The notes under the pieces were generated by a model, which ran no database searches, was not told the origin of the DNA, and worked only from the letters and a program-made list of their open reading frames with translations. From contig JARUPZ010000006.1 of NCBI GenBank assembly GCA_031213475.1, positions 2,509,501 to 2,573,500 of the forward strand: DNA of 64,000 bases, given 5' to 3'. Source of the stretch: Nereocystis luetkeana (taxonomy: Eukaryota > Sar > Phaeophyceae > Laminariales > Laminariaceae). Positions 1 to 9,510 of the stretch are shown piece by piece (within the stretch, counting starts at the first letter, position 1; every line of letters starts with the position of its first letter). The position numbers and the translations under genes were made by a program.

Positions 1-615
1 AAACCAGTTTTCTCTGTATTGTTCTTAACCAGCCGGCTCAACTGTATCTGCTCCATGTCATTCCCATAGTGCATTTCGCGACAAAAATGAAAAAAAGACT
101 GGGTACGGTCAACCTCAAGTGTATTGCGACGCTAAGAATCGATCCTACACCGAAGCTGAGACAGACGAAGGAGCCGGTTCTCCTGCAGATACTCCATGGC
201 ATATAGTCAGCACGTTTCGCATGAAAAAGACGAAGATTGACTACAGTACGTCAGGCCGACTGCACGTGGACTATCGCGATAACAAACGTTCCTAATCTGA
301 AACTTAAATCATATACTAAGTATCGAATTACTAGTAAACGGCAATTACGTACGCAAAACACGTTTCGGATATTGTTTTCCGCACTAAATACCAGCGCGAT
401 TCCAGTACAATTTGTGCAATGCATCTATTACAGATCTATTGCTGCAGTATGGAACTCGGATGTATGAAAAAAAACACACCTTGGACAACGTGACACTAAA
501 CGTTATATGTTAATGTTACGCGCCAGCAAAAACAAACACGTAGCATTTCGTTAATGCGTTAATTACTTTCTGCATTTTCTGACCACATAGGGTTAGTGCG
601 TTGTGATATTTGCGG

Positions 616-677
616 GCGATATCCTAGTGTTATGTTCGAGTGTTGCGCGATATCCTAGTGTTATGTTCGAGTGTTGC
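616..677. repeat. Exact 31-bp tandem duplication
   Basis: Two adjacent identical 31-bp copies, 616-646 and 647-677, begin with GCGATATCC. Units 2 and 3 have a single copy at the equivalent place, so the state is polymorphic between array units. Confidence 0.9.
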
Positions 678-689
678 CTTGATCCCGTA

Positions 690-1213
690 CTGACCGCAGT
701 GGGTGTTACGATGTTAGGGTAGGCATCGCATAGCGAGTAACACGATGTTAGCGTGTTACTGTTAGCGAATTTCCTTGTCGCTATCGTAACGCACGTTGAA
801 GGGATAACGTAGACGGCCAATTAAACGTCAATATTATGCCATCGCGATAGCGATATCAGCCCGTAGCGAGTAACGTTATGTTAGTGTGTTAGCGGGATTG
901 TTACTTGCTACCGTAATACCCTGTAGACGGATAACGTACACGGCCAAATAAACACGTACCCAAAATCACCATGATAGGGTATTAGATAGTGAAATACCTT
1001 GTGGCTATCGTAGCAAACGTTAGAGATATGACGTAGATGGTCAATACAACGTTAACATTGTGTTACCGTATCATTCGCAGTAGCGGTCCGTATCGAGCAA
1101 CGTTATTTGAGGGTGTTAACGGACGTAGATGGTCAATACAACGTTAACATTGTGTTACCGTATCATTCGCAGTAGCGGTCCGTATCGAGCAACGTTATTT
1201 GAGGGTGTTAACG
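690..1213. repeat. Degenerate minisatellite with about 125-bp monomers plus a 92-bp duplication
   Basis: Three diverged monomers follow one another from about 726, 840 and 970. Each contains variants of GATAACGTAGACGG, GAGTAACGTTATGTTAG and a CTATCGTAAC or CTACCGTAAT core. The last part is a near-exact 92-bp direct duplication, 1030-1121 and 1122-1213. Short ORFs across the region are in many frames and look like by-products. No gene is seen. Confidence 0.75.
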
Positions 1214-1328
1214 GAAGGCTTGCTCCCAATAACATACATCAAACGAATTACGTATACGAGGTATGATCAAATACACATTAGCATCATATAAATGTTTAGG
1301 CCTTGTATGCAATGTATGTAGTGAGGGT
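972..1328. other. Unit 1-specific 357-bp segment
   Basis: Units 2 and 3 pass directly from the sequence at 971 to that at 1329, so about 357 bp present here is missing in both. It consists of the third minisatellite monomer, the 92-bp duplication and about 110 bp of unique sequence. Whether it was gained by unit 1 or lost in an ancestor of units 2 and 3 cannot be decided from three copies. Confidence 0.85.
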
Positions 1329-2264
1329 GTGTCTCAACCCCCCCCAGAGAGCATTGGAACGGATCGAATGGAATATTATTTGCCGCATGAATTGGTGTTG
1401 ATTGGTTGTGGGAAACGAATAGATTCCTTGCAGCCCGAGAAAAACAGTATATATATCTAAGAAGAGGAAGAAGAAGTGTTGCACCCACTTTTCTTGTTTG
1501 GAAGGACCGAACGGCCCTATCGAACGGGAACAAATAACAGATTATTTGATGTAGATGGACACTACCGAAGATGGATGCGGACACCAAATCTTCTTTGTCA
1601 TGTGCAAAGGATACCGTTCGTGCCGATTCGGCTGGCGAGGACCAGGATTCTGCATGGACCCAAACTCGGTTTTTTAGGTAAGAGCGGAACGAATGACCAC
1701 GAAGAGCCTCGTTCCGTTCCGCTCGTTCCATGCTCTTTAGTGGGAGTTAAGACATACCCTGACACAAGTAAGCACATAACGTACACCCCCAATCAATCTA
1801 ACATCAGCAATATGTTACCGCCCTATTAGCTCGTATGTGCGAGTATGCCGACTACGTTTTAGATAGATAACGTAGGTTACGGTACAGATGGATAATGTAC
1901 TGTGATGTAGATGGATAACGGGAGGTGTGAAAAAACACGGGACAGTTGACGCCAGCCATTTTTTTAAAAAATGGATGAAATAACGCGAACGACGGGAGCC
2001 ATCCTCCAATAAAATCGCTGTATTATTGGGAATCACGTCGCACACAAACAAGGTGAAGAAAGACAAAGCTCGCTGCTCGCACACCCACAGTCACGCGACG
2101 ATTGACCTTCGATCTCGACATGTAATCCACCCATGGTCAACCAGCTTCGTGCCGGGCAAGGCTAATGAGTGCGAACTATGGCCTCGGAGGTATCATTGAT
2201 ATCCGTGGTATAGGGGGCGAGAGGTTGGCCGCGGCGTCCTACGCTCTTCGTCAAAACTTTCAAA
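1329..2264. other. No supported gene; unit-conserved spacer
   Basis: This stretch contains a short poly-C run at 1339, a TATATATA tract near 1448 and a purine-rich tract near 1460. Open frames of 117-154 codons on both strands overlap one another, and unit 2 keeps only shorter or altered versions of them. I see no convincing splice sites or domain and treat the region as non-coding. Confidence 0.5.
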
Positions 2265-2728
2265 AAGTTCTGTTTTATGCCAACGGAGAGGAATCGAGAG
2301 TTTTTGTCGTCTGAATTCCACACACCAGCTGCCAAATCTGTTTTAAGCAGACGCCTGGCCCACCCACGCCACATATCACCGGCCGAAGTGTGAGAACTGT
2401 GACACTACTAGTGTGAATCGGAGCCTCTAATGAGCGCGCTTCATTCAGAGTTCGTGGCGTAATCGTTGGGTGTGTCGATCAATAATGGCAAACCTGAAAA
2501 ATGGTCGATATCTTGGCATCGGAGAGGGGTCGAGATTTTTTGTCGTCTGTCTTATACAGACCAGCGCCAAATGTTTTTTTATCAGACGCCTGGTCAGCCC
2601 ACGCCACATATCGCCGACCGATCTGTGAGCACTGTGACACTAGGGTGGATCGGAGACCTTAACGTGCGCATTACGTTCAGATTTCAGGACGGTGTCGTTG
2701 GTTTTTGTCGATCGATGTCTGTCAAGGA
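2265..2728. repeat. Two diverged copies of an about 231-bp block in tandem
   Basis: Copy one is about 2265-2496 and copy two about 2497-2728. Shared landmarks in the same order are CGGAGAGG with TCGAGA, TTTTTGTCGTCTG, CAGACGCCTGG, CCACGCCACATATC, CTGTGACACTA, GAATCGGAG or GATCGGAG, and GTCGATC. The copies have diverged by perhaps a quarter of positions, much more than the macro-units, so this duplication is older than the array. Confidence 0.8.
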
Positions 2729-2958
2729 CTCCCAAAGAAGTTGGTTGATATAATATGTCAATGGGAATGACTCTAGTGCCTTCTAGAACAACAGGGGTTT
2801 TATAAACATTACACGGCGCGCAATTCAAGCCTGCGTGAGCTGTCCTGTGACGTTGAAAAATTGCCATGGATAACGTACTGGTGCGGTTCCCAGAAAATCA
2901 TGAGGCGTTTTTTTGCGGGGATCCCTCATCAACATCCCCTGTTTAGGGGGTTGAAAAT

Positions 2959-3162
2959 ATGGAGGCGTTTTTCGAGAATGCCATGCTATCTTCCGCTCCG
3001 GGAATATTTTTTAAGGTATCCCCTACTGGAATGTCGGCTAAATTGGATAACACGGCTACGTTACGTTACTGCCACACGCCGCTTTTTGAAGGGATCACGT
3101 ATGGGCCGGCTAAAACTGCAACGTATCCAACGTACGTTAAGAGTTACGTTTTCCGAGCCTAA
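2959..3162 (+). CDS. Candidate small ORF, 67 codons
   Basis: An ATG-started frame encodes a 67-residue peptide beginning MEAFFENAML and ending with TYVKSYVFRA. Upstream, TTTAG could act as a splice acceptor. In unit 2 the same frame is intact with three replacements (K to E, P to L, F to I). No signal peptide, membrane segment or known domain is evident. It could be a chance frame, since divergence here is too low to test selection. Confidence 0.25.
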   Translation: MEAFFENAMLSSAPGIFFKVSPTGMSAKLDNTATLRYCHTPLFEGITYGPAKTATYPTYVKSYVFRA

Positions 3163-3699
3163 GGCAATTGGATGGGGGGTCCAAATGAGGTGGTGTTAGT
3201 AGTGCTGGCGAGTATGGTAACCTTTTTTTAGGGTGTTATGTGTAACACTCCTCCTCCTAAGGGTAACAAGATGGTGGTGTGTTATGTCTTACGCAGCGTA
3301 GACAGTAACATTATGTTATCGTGTTTGTAAAGACGCGAATATCGATCTGGGCAAGTTTAGCGTGTGCACGCTCGTGAGTTTCCAGGTGACACTGTGTTGC
3401 CGCGTTAGCGTGATCGCTCCTCCAGTGCTAAGACTATGTAACTGCGTTTGAACGTACCCGTGTTAGGCGTAGATAAGTTTTACCCGAGGCGTGAAGAAAC
3501 CGCAACAGGTATTGGTACGAGTAACACCTACAGGTGTAACATACGAATCCTTTTTGTTTTGTTTGCCGTATACGGACAACACTCCACACATACATCGGAC
3601 GGGCCATGCTCTTTCTATTTTTTTGTACCTACTGTAGCTCGTACAGACCAGTGTGTTATGTCATGTGTAGGCGTGTAAGTCATGTATATTCTCCATACT

Positions 3700-4440
3700 A
3701 TCCCGCGGAAAAGTGTACAGATCAAACAGATCCACAAGGATAGACCTGCGCGGATTGTATCAGATAAGAGTACAACATGCTAACAAACCCCGGCAGACGG
3801 AGCACTTTTAATAACATACCCACCCTCTTAGATTGCTACCACCGCGGGAACCCATCCAGATCATTCAGATCGTTCAGACGAGCCCGGTATAATCCTGCAC
3901 ATGCCTCGTTTGATCCAGATCCGATACATAAGATATGTGTGTTGCGAACAGATACTATTATATTGTCCGTCGAATACTTACGACGGTCCACACATTATTG
4001 GAGAGATCCCGATCCATACATAAACAAATTAGTTCCTACAGTTTTCGTGTCTTACTCATACCAGCTATCTTCACTGTGTGCACATATTGTGCACGTAAAC
4101 CAGGAATCTGTCTGCCCCGAAACGTTCAGATCATGAAGAGAGGATCGATAATCTGTCCGATACAGCATGTGAACGTTCCACACCTCGGACACGTCAGATC
4201 CCCTCTAGATTATTAAATGTATAAAAATAGGTACGATTGATAAGCACGATCTTCTGCGGGATCTAGATCATTGTTGCTTTGTCGGGATCAATATTTTACT
4301 GATGGGATTTGTATGATCAATATCTTACACTACCAGGGTACACATTACACACGTTTTTCCTAGCATGATCCGCATACGTTGGATGTCGTTCACTTTGTGG
4401 GATCTGTATGACCTGCATCATCTGTTATTTGCTCGCGGGT
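3700..4440. repeat. Degenerate AGATC / GATCTG-rich repeat, arm 1
   Basis: The motif CAGATC or AGATCNNNCAGATC recurs about every 12-60 bp from 3718 to 4200. It then switches to the complementary orientation (GATCT, GGGATCTGTATGAC) from about 4247 to 4420. Neighbouring text such as TGATCCGCAT is repeated imperfectly. ORFs of 93-119 codons in this block are read through the repeat and overlap in two frames, so I do not call them genes. Confidence 0.6.
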
Positions 4441-4652
4441 GATTGTACACCAGTCAGTGCCTGTTAAACATGCCTACTACAGCAACTCACCCGCATTGTA
4501 TACACATCGGAACCGTTCGGTACAGGCTGGGAGCTACGTTAGGGACATGGCAGCTCACCGGGCAAGGTGGTTGCAGCCACCCATTTTGCTCCCCTTCACA
4601 AGTAGACTACATACCATGTCACCTCGAGCGTCAAGCATCGCGGGTATCGAGG

Positions 4653-4678
4653 GCAGCAGCAGCAGCAGCAGCAGCAGC
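4653..4678. repeat. (GCA)n microsatellite
   Basis: An uninterrupted run of eight to nine GCA units is followed by CTCTTC. It lies in an about 216-bp segment (about 4604-4819) with a nearby (TA)n tract at about 4730-4741 that is missing in unit 2. Read in frame it would give poly-Ser or poly-Ala, but no gene is supported. Confidence 0.9.
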
Positions 4679-4819
4679 TCTTCTAGTGGCTCTGCGGTTG
4701 CAGATGACCTCGGGTGGGGCCAAACCAGCATATATATATATTTATCCTGTAGAGCAGTCTAGGCTGGTCTACTGTGGTCGCGTAGGATATGCCGACAATG
4801 CTGTTGGCAGAGTCTAGGT

Positions 4820-5042
4820 GGGTGTTGTACTTTCGCTTTACCTTTAAGATTGCCACTCAAGTAGTGGCACCACTCTCGCGAAGTGGGATTTATACGTGTT
4901 GGGTGGAAACGACAATGACCTCTACAAAGCGCTGATTTATGTTGGGCTTTGGTTGTGTTGGAGTTTCCAAGAAGGATATTCTCCTGAGTTTTATCTTATA
5001 GCAACACGTTGCCGCCATTCATCTTACAACCTACCGGTACGA
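4820..5042. other. 223-bp segment inverted relative to unit 2
   Basis: This segment runs from GGGTGTTGTAC to CCGGTACGA. The same sequence lies at 32974-33196 as its reverse complement, both exactly 223 bp and with few base differences, while flanks on both sides are collinear. The adjacent 216 bp (4604-4819) is absent in unit 2, so inversion and deletion probably occurred together. I see no terminal inverted repeats of a transposon. Confidence 0.9.
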
Positions 5043-5214
5043 GGCAAGAGCATATTACGTACTCGACATATCTACGGACGGGGTGAGTGCATTACGGAGG
5101 GCTTTGAAACGCACAACTCTAATTTTCAGTGTGTAAGCTGTAAGATCGTACAGGTACTTGGTTTTGCACACACGATTGCTCGGGTCAAACCTGCACGATC
5201 TATATAGCTCTTGC

Positions 5215-6240
5215 ACTCTCAAGGTGAGATCTGCGTGATCTAGTTCATCATCATACGTTTTTGTTTTGTTTTCTAGTGTGCGTGATCCGTATGGTGATCC
5301 GTATGGTTCCCAGGAGCTGAATCAGGTTTGCTCCAAGGGAACTATACGATATACACTTGATCTTACGCACGCGTTAACCTGGGTGGGTTGTGGCTGACCT
5401 GCATGATCTGCCCATATTTGCCGAGTGTGATTCGTATGATCTGTGTGATCTAGACAATGCCTACCTGGTGAGTACTGTACGGTCTAAATCTTATATACAC
5501 TTTTTGTCTTTGGTGGGATCTGTGTTACCTGCATGATCCGCATTTTTTTTCGCCATGTATGTGGGGCTTGTATGATCTGCGTAATCTAGACAACATTCAC
5601 CTGAGGATATCTGTACAATCTAGATGTTATACCCAACATTTCCAAATCGGCCAAGGTCTAGATCACTAAAATATATTTCGGTTAATATCGGTATGTTATG
5701 CGTAAGATCTAGTGTCCACAGATATCTACGGGTAAGTATGCAACAGATGGGCAGTTCACACAGATCCCGTCCGGCAAAATATGCGAATATCACGCAGATC
5801 ATGCAGAATCTGATCCCACCGGGGCAAACGTGTGGGTCAGATCTAGATCAAACAATTCCTATCAGGTACGCATTGCCTACTGCAGATCGCTTAGATCATC
5901 CAGATGGCACCGATGCAAACGCCTGAATACCTTGATAATCATACACATCATACTCACACTAAAATGGACCGGTATGTAAGAGCTGGGTCATTCAGATCCC
6001 ACTACTGCACAGTGGGTCTCCCATACAATGTGCGGAAAATCTGATCATACAGATATCTGATTGCGGGTAAGAGTTGCCACTATTAATACTCTAGATTGTA
6101 CATATCCCACACAGCGACCATGATCTAGACCCCGCAGGTCACATTTGAACAGGGGTGTATCTACCCATCCATCCAGAAGGGCCTACCTCATGCAGCGCAG
6201 GTCTGATCTGTGTGACTTACTTGTGGAATATTTAAATCTC
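5215..6240. repeat. Degenerate GATCTG / CAGATC-rich repeat, arms 2 and 3
   Basis: From 5215 to 5620 the motif GATCTGYRTGATCTAGACAA recurs in diverged monomers of about 100 bp. From about 5650 to 6070 the complementary form (CAGATC, AGATCCCAC) dominates, so the block is a loose inverted repeat. Unit 2 lacks 5597-5899. No gene is recognised; the open frames are short and follow the repeat. Confidence 0.6.
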
Positions 6241-6286
6241 AAGCCAACCTGAAGTTGAAATACAGCAGTCAGCTAAGCTCACTCAC

Positions 6287-6399
6287 GTGTCGTTCGCCTG
6301 GTCGCCTGATGTACCAGACGTTGATGTGGTGAGTACCGTCCCGAGGAGGAAGAGCAGTACCGAGGCAGACGCCGACTTTGGTGCTTTCATAAACCTCAT
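6287..6399 (-). CDS. First exon of a secreted-protein gene (signal peptide)
   Basis: Reading from ATG at 6399, 37 codons and two bases encode a classical signal peptide. It has a basic start MRFMKAPK, a hydrophobic core SVLLFLLGTVL, then small polar residues TTSTSGTSG where cleavage would fall. The exon ends at a strong donor, CAC|GTGAGT (intron starts at 6286), in phase 2. Unit 2 has the same start, phase and donor with an identical peptide. The following exon was not found; it would lie to the left in the GATC-rich region. The mature protein is therefore unknown. The upstream in-frame extension is read without an obvious reason. Confidence 0.5.
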
Positions 6400-6881
6400 G
6401 ACACCTTCGTTCCAGAAAAAAACACAACAAAAAATGGCATGTTTGATACCAGATTCTGGTATATTTATGGGAAGACTATTAATAATATGATACAGATGAT
6501 CCGAACAGCGGGACAGTATAAATATACGCTTGGCCAAGAGTACGAGAGCGTGAGTCGGCAAAATTCAATGCAAATCGAGCAGCGCAGTGGTGGAGTTCGT
6601 TCGCTGAATTGAGCCCACTGCCCAATCCAAACGAAAGCACGCAGACAAGAAACGGTACCTACTACCTATGACCTGTGACTACAGCAGTGCGGCTTGTACA
6701 GGACGCCGCTAAGGGTGCTGAAAGCAGATCGTCCCACGTTTTTCACGAGCTGCGAGCTGACAGCGCTGGAAAGTTAGCGTTGGTTTACAAACAATCGTGC
6801 TTAAGAAAAAAAAAACTAAACTGCTCGTGTGGCCGGCGAAGGAGAGATAAAACCAATCGTATTAAGTATATTTGACCCTCC

Positions 6882-7592
6882 TTAGATATACGGACACCCA
6901 TATATATTTTGTATTAATTGCATGAAGAGAGAAATTGCTACCATCCAGTAGGCGAAACGTGCCTCAATCCTATTTTTTTGTTCCTGTCCACGGCCAAGCG
7001 CGGGATAATTTATGTGCCAAACTACTACTACTGCTGTATAACTATCCGGCGCGGGGAGAGCGGCAACGTCGGACATCAGACAGGGGTGGGAACGATACTG
7101 AGGGTCTGACTGAGATGGGAGGCGACACCATGACGAGACGACCAGCACACAAAAACAGGCTGACAACAAATTTGGGAAAGACACCCATATATAATATTGC
7201 GGTGTGTGTTGTGTGATACTGATACCAGGTATCAGGTGAAATAAATACACGGGAGCTACAGCCGCAGCAATCCGGAACAACTTGCCGCGCTGTTCTAGGT
7301 ACGCCTCTACAATACTCACGTGGGTTCGACTATACAGCACGTGCTCAAGAACACGCTGCGAGACGGCACAACCGCGAACGAACAAGAACGAGCTAGAGGA
7401 GTGTGCACATCGCTCTTGGGACGGCGGGACGTTTGGCGGCAAATCTCATTTCGTGTATTATTGCTGATGTTCTTACCTGTTTGAAGTCTGTCCGAAGTCG
7501 CAGCGTGTCGTCTAGGGAGACGGGGGGCGTAATGCGCGGGCTGGTGCCAAGATCTTGAGGCCGGTCGCACAGTCAAAGGGTCACAGATCCAA
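6882..7592 (-). CDS. Three-exon gene of unknown function
   Basis: Three coding segments join in consistent phase. The first ends at 7477 with donor ACAG|GTAAGA (phase 1). The second, 7320-7392, has acceptor CCTCTAG and donor CCAC|GTGAGT (phase 2). The third, 6882-7159, has acceptor GTTGTCAG and ends at a stop. The start is uncertain: the first segment opens after a stop near 7590 and has no ATG at its head. The product would be about 150 residues with a Ser/Arg-rich head, a Cys-rich middle (STCCIVEP, CFCVLVVSSWC) and a hydrophobic tail stretch MVAISLFMQLIQ. No family is recognised. The first donor differs in unit 2 but remains a valid GTGAGA. Confidence 0.4.
7219..7235. repeat. Perfect 8-bp inverted repeat with 1-nt loop
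   Basis: CTGATACC-A-GGTATCAG forms a perfect palindrome inside the second intron of the minus-strand three-exon gene. It is unchanged at 35820-35836 in unit 2. Confidence 0.85.
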
Positions 7593-7794
7593 CGGAGTCA
7601 CTTGTTGGGAAATAGAGGGCAGATGATGGGCTTGAACTTTCTCGTGAACACCGAATCGAACGAAAACGGGTTTTTGTTGTGAGTGCGGTTGTGGTTGTGA
7701 GGTTGTGAGGAAGGTGGGAGGTGCCTCGGGTTTGCTGAACCAGCGCGCCGGGACTGTCACCTTCTCGCTTACAGCCGGGACTGTCACCCTTTCG

Positions 7795-8076
7795 CTACAT
7801 AAGAACTTGCCGAGGCTCTTCCTGCTTTGAGGATCTGCCGAGTACTTGGCGGATTGACGAGGATGCTCCGCCTGTTTTTGAAAGCTTGCATTCAAGATTC
7901 GGCGTTTTTTTGTAAGGGGGACCCGGCTCGGCAATAATAATCAAAGTTACGCCGCACATCCAACCTCGCTCGCTCGCCGGCCCGCCCACCAGAAGCACGA
8001 GAAACCGATATTGATCTGCCTTTCCAACTGGCATTACGCGCTCGCTCTCAAGAAAGTGAACCCTCTCAGGCTTCAT
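7795..8076 (-). CDS. Conserved ORF, 93 codons
   Basis: An ATG-started frame encodes MKPERVHFLESERV, then a hydrophobic stretch RFLVLLVGGPASERG, VTLIIIAEPG and a Lys/Ser-rich tail ending RQVLM. The same frame is open in unit 2 and ends at the same stop. In unit 2 it extends 24 codons further upstream because a unit 1 stop is a Trp codon there. Overlapping frames on the same strand are broken in unit 2, which favours this one. The function is unknown and it may be one exon of a longer gene. Confidence 0.35.
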   Translation of the reverse strand: MKPERVHFLESERVMPVGKADQYRFLVLLVGGPASERGWMCGVTLIIIAEPGPPYKKTPNLECKLSKTGGASSSIRQVLGRSSKQEEPRQVLM

Positions 8077-8213
8077 CGTCCTCTACACCAAGAACCTGCC
8101 TGTGTTGTCTTCGTCCACGTTCGAGCAAGAAGGGCCTGCTGTAAACACTTTGCGGTGAGACTAAAATATCATCCAGTATTTATTTACTGCTGTACGATAT
8201 AAGTAGAATATTG

Positions 8214-8250
8214 ACCAGGTACCTGGTACCAGGTACCCGGTACCAGGTAC
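8214..8250. repeat. Cluster of overlapping GGTACC palindromes
   Basis: ACCAGGTACCTGGT is a perfect 14-bp palindrome and is followed directly by further GGTACC-centred palindromes, giving three GGTACC sites in about 30 bp. The cluster could form alternative hairpins. Unit 2 carries it at 36819-36855, where one GGTACC has changed to GGTACA. Confidence 0.85.
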
Positions 8251-8733
8251 TCAGTTAATACCACTCCGTCTGGACATGTAAGGACAGTTTCGACAGGCAT
8301 ATTTACACTCAACGTCCTTACAATAATAGCGCCGTGTCACGATTATCAGCGAGTGCCTCGAGCTCTCGAGCTGTAGGCGTAAAACACTTTCTTTACCTGA
8401 AGTAGTAGTATTCTTCTGAAGCCACGCGACCGACGATGTCCACCAACGAGCGGAAACTGTCCTCGCGTGTGTGTCCGTGGTGTGTCGCGTGGTTGTGTCA
8501 TCTTCCTGAGTCTCGTGTTGCCTCTCGACTCCAGATTGTCGTTGCTTCCACAAATGCTTGGTGTGAAGTGCTGTGCCGCTCTTATCGCGATGATTCTGTA
8601 GTTTCACTGATAAACACCCACAACAGCAGCACAGTACAGCAGTACCTCGCTTGCTCGGCCGCGCCGCCGATGAAGATATTGCCAGGCACCAGACAGATCG
8701 GATCACCGTACAGTCCATCCATGTCGGTTTCAA
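8251..8733 (-). CDS. Conserved 160-codon open frame, probably exons plus introns
   Basis: An open frame of equal length occurs in unit 2 with few replacements. Its Thr- and Gln-rich middle (ETQEDDTTTRHTTDTHARTV) looks like translated low-complexity intron. Within it, a better coding candidate reads DSFRSLVDIVGRVASEEYYYF in another frame, before a TTCAG|GTAAAG donor near 8392. The Cys-rich end (CKDVECKYACRNC) is notable but unsupported by a family match. Reading frame and exon limits are unresolved. Confidence 0.25.
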   Translation of the reverse strand: MKPTWMDCTVIRSVWCLAISSSAARPSKRGTAVLCCCCGCLSVKLQNHRDKSGTALHTKHLWKQRQSGVERQHETQEDDTTTRHTTDTHARTVSARWWTSSVAWLQKNTTTSGKESVLRLQLESSRHSLIIVTRRYYCKDVECKYACRNCPYMSRRSGIN

Positions 8734-8764
8734 GTATCTGCATCATCTGTGTCATCTGTACCAT
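8646..8764 (-). CDS. Candidate exon, 39 codons plus 2 bases
   Basis: The segment follows TGTCTAG (acceptor-like) and begins ATGGTACAGATGAC. It ends at donor GCGAG|GTACTG. It encodes a Met/Gln-rich start, then LETDMDGLYGDPICLV, PGNIFIGGAAEQA. The PGNIFIGG-AA pattern faintly recalls the start of dual-specificity phosphatases, but no Cys-x5-Arg active site was found nearby, so I do not assign that function. Unit 2 has the same exon at 37251-37369 with both splice sites. Confidence 0.35.
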
Positions 8765-8769
8765 CTAGA

Positions 8770-9510
8770 CAGGTTTCCACGGGGCTCATCTACAGCCTAA
8801 AACATATGTTTACACGTCGCAGTAGTGACCTTCAGGGTGTACTCTAAACATTGATATTGAATAGTCAGGTTATCATGCGTGCGGGCCCGGCTTTGTAAGC
8901 ATATCGTACAGTAGCAGTACGCTGATCTGGTACGATCTGTGTGATGGATACATGTTTCCACGTGATGATGTGCGAGACATACCCAGTATCTGCGGAATAC
9001 ATGCCATCGGAATACATGTCATACGTCCCAACGAAGTGATTTGTTTTATCTAATGGTCGATAAGAAAATGAGCGGGATAATAAAATCGATTCGGCACGTT
9101 TTGCGAGTAGCTTATTAATAGTGTCCTTCCTTGCAACTTTCATACACCCGTCCGCGAGACCGCCTAGTACAGAAGTTTTTCGCTGTATCCCCACTCCCCA
9201 CATCCCGATATTTTGCAGGTATATATGCCAGAGCAGATATGTTCATGAGCTGTAAGGCCAACCCAATGTTGCCGGGTTCACCGTAGGGCGGTATGATTCG
9301 AATGTATGTACAAGTATTACTAAAGTAGCTAGTAGTTCCTCGGTTGGATCTTTGCTATACCTTACAGTCCTTATTGTTCTGTCAACATATACCCAGCGCA
9401 ATATTTCATTATGTCAGCGATGTGAAAGTAATGTGCTGTAGATGATACACCCCATTTAGTAGATCGTGATCTGGCCTGCATGTATGCGTAGTTTGATTTT
9501 CTCTCTTCTT
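8770..9510. other. No supported gene
   Basis: This stretch contains a short GATCTG-like pair near 8933-8945 and a repeated ATACATG(C/T)CAT(A/C)CG motif near 8997-9023. A 112-codon minus frame is altered at both ends in unit 2 by small indels, so it is not called. Nothing else is seen. Confidence 0.4.

Noticed and set aside
1267-1731. A 154-codon minus-strand gene
   Set aside because: It crosses the 1329 junction and purine-rich tract, and units 2 and 3 keep only shortened versions.
3448-4216. ORFs of 76-119 codons that are nearly identical in unit 2
   Set aside because: The whole DNA tract has almost no differences between units, so protein identity is no evidence, and two of the frames overlap within GATC-rich repeat.
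8582-8764. A dual-specificity phosphatase
   Set aside because: Only a PGNIFIGG-like stretch matches; no Cys-x5-Arg signature was found in either unit.
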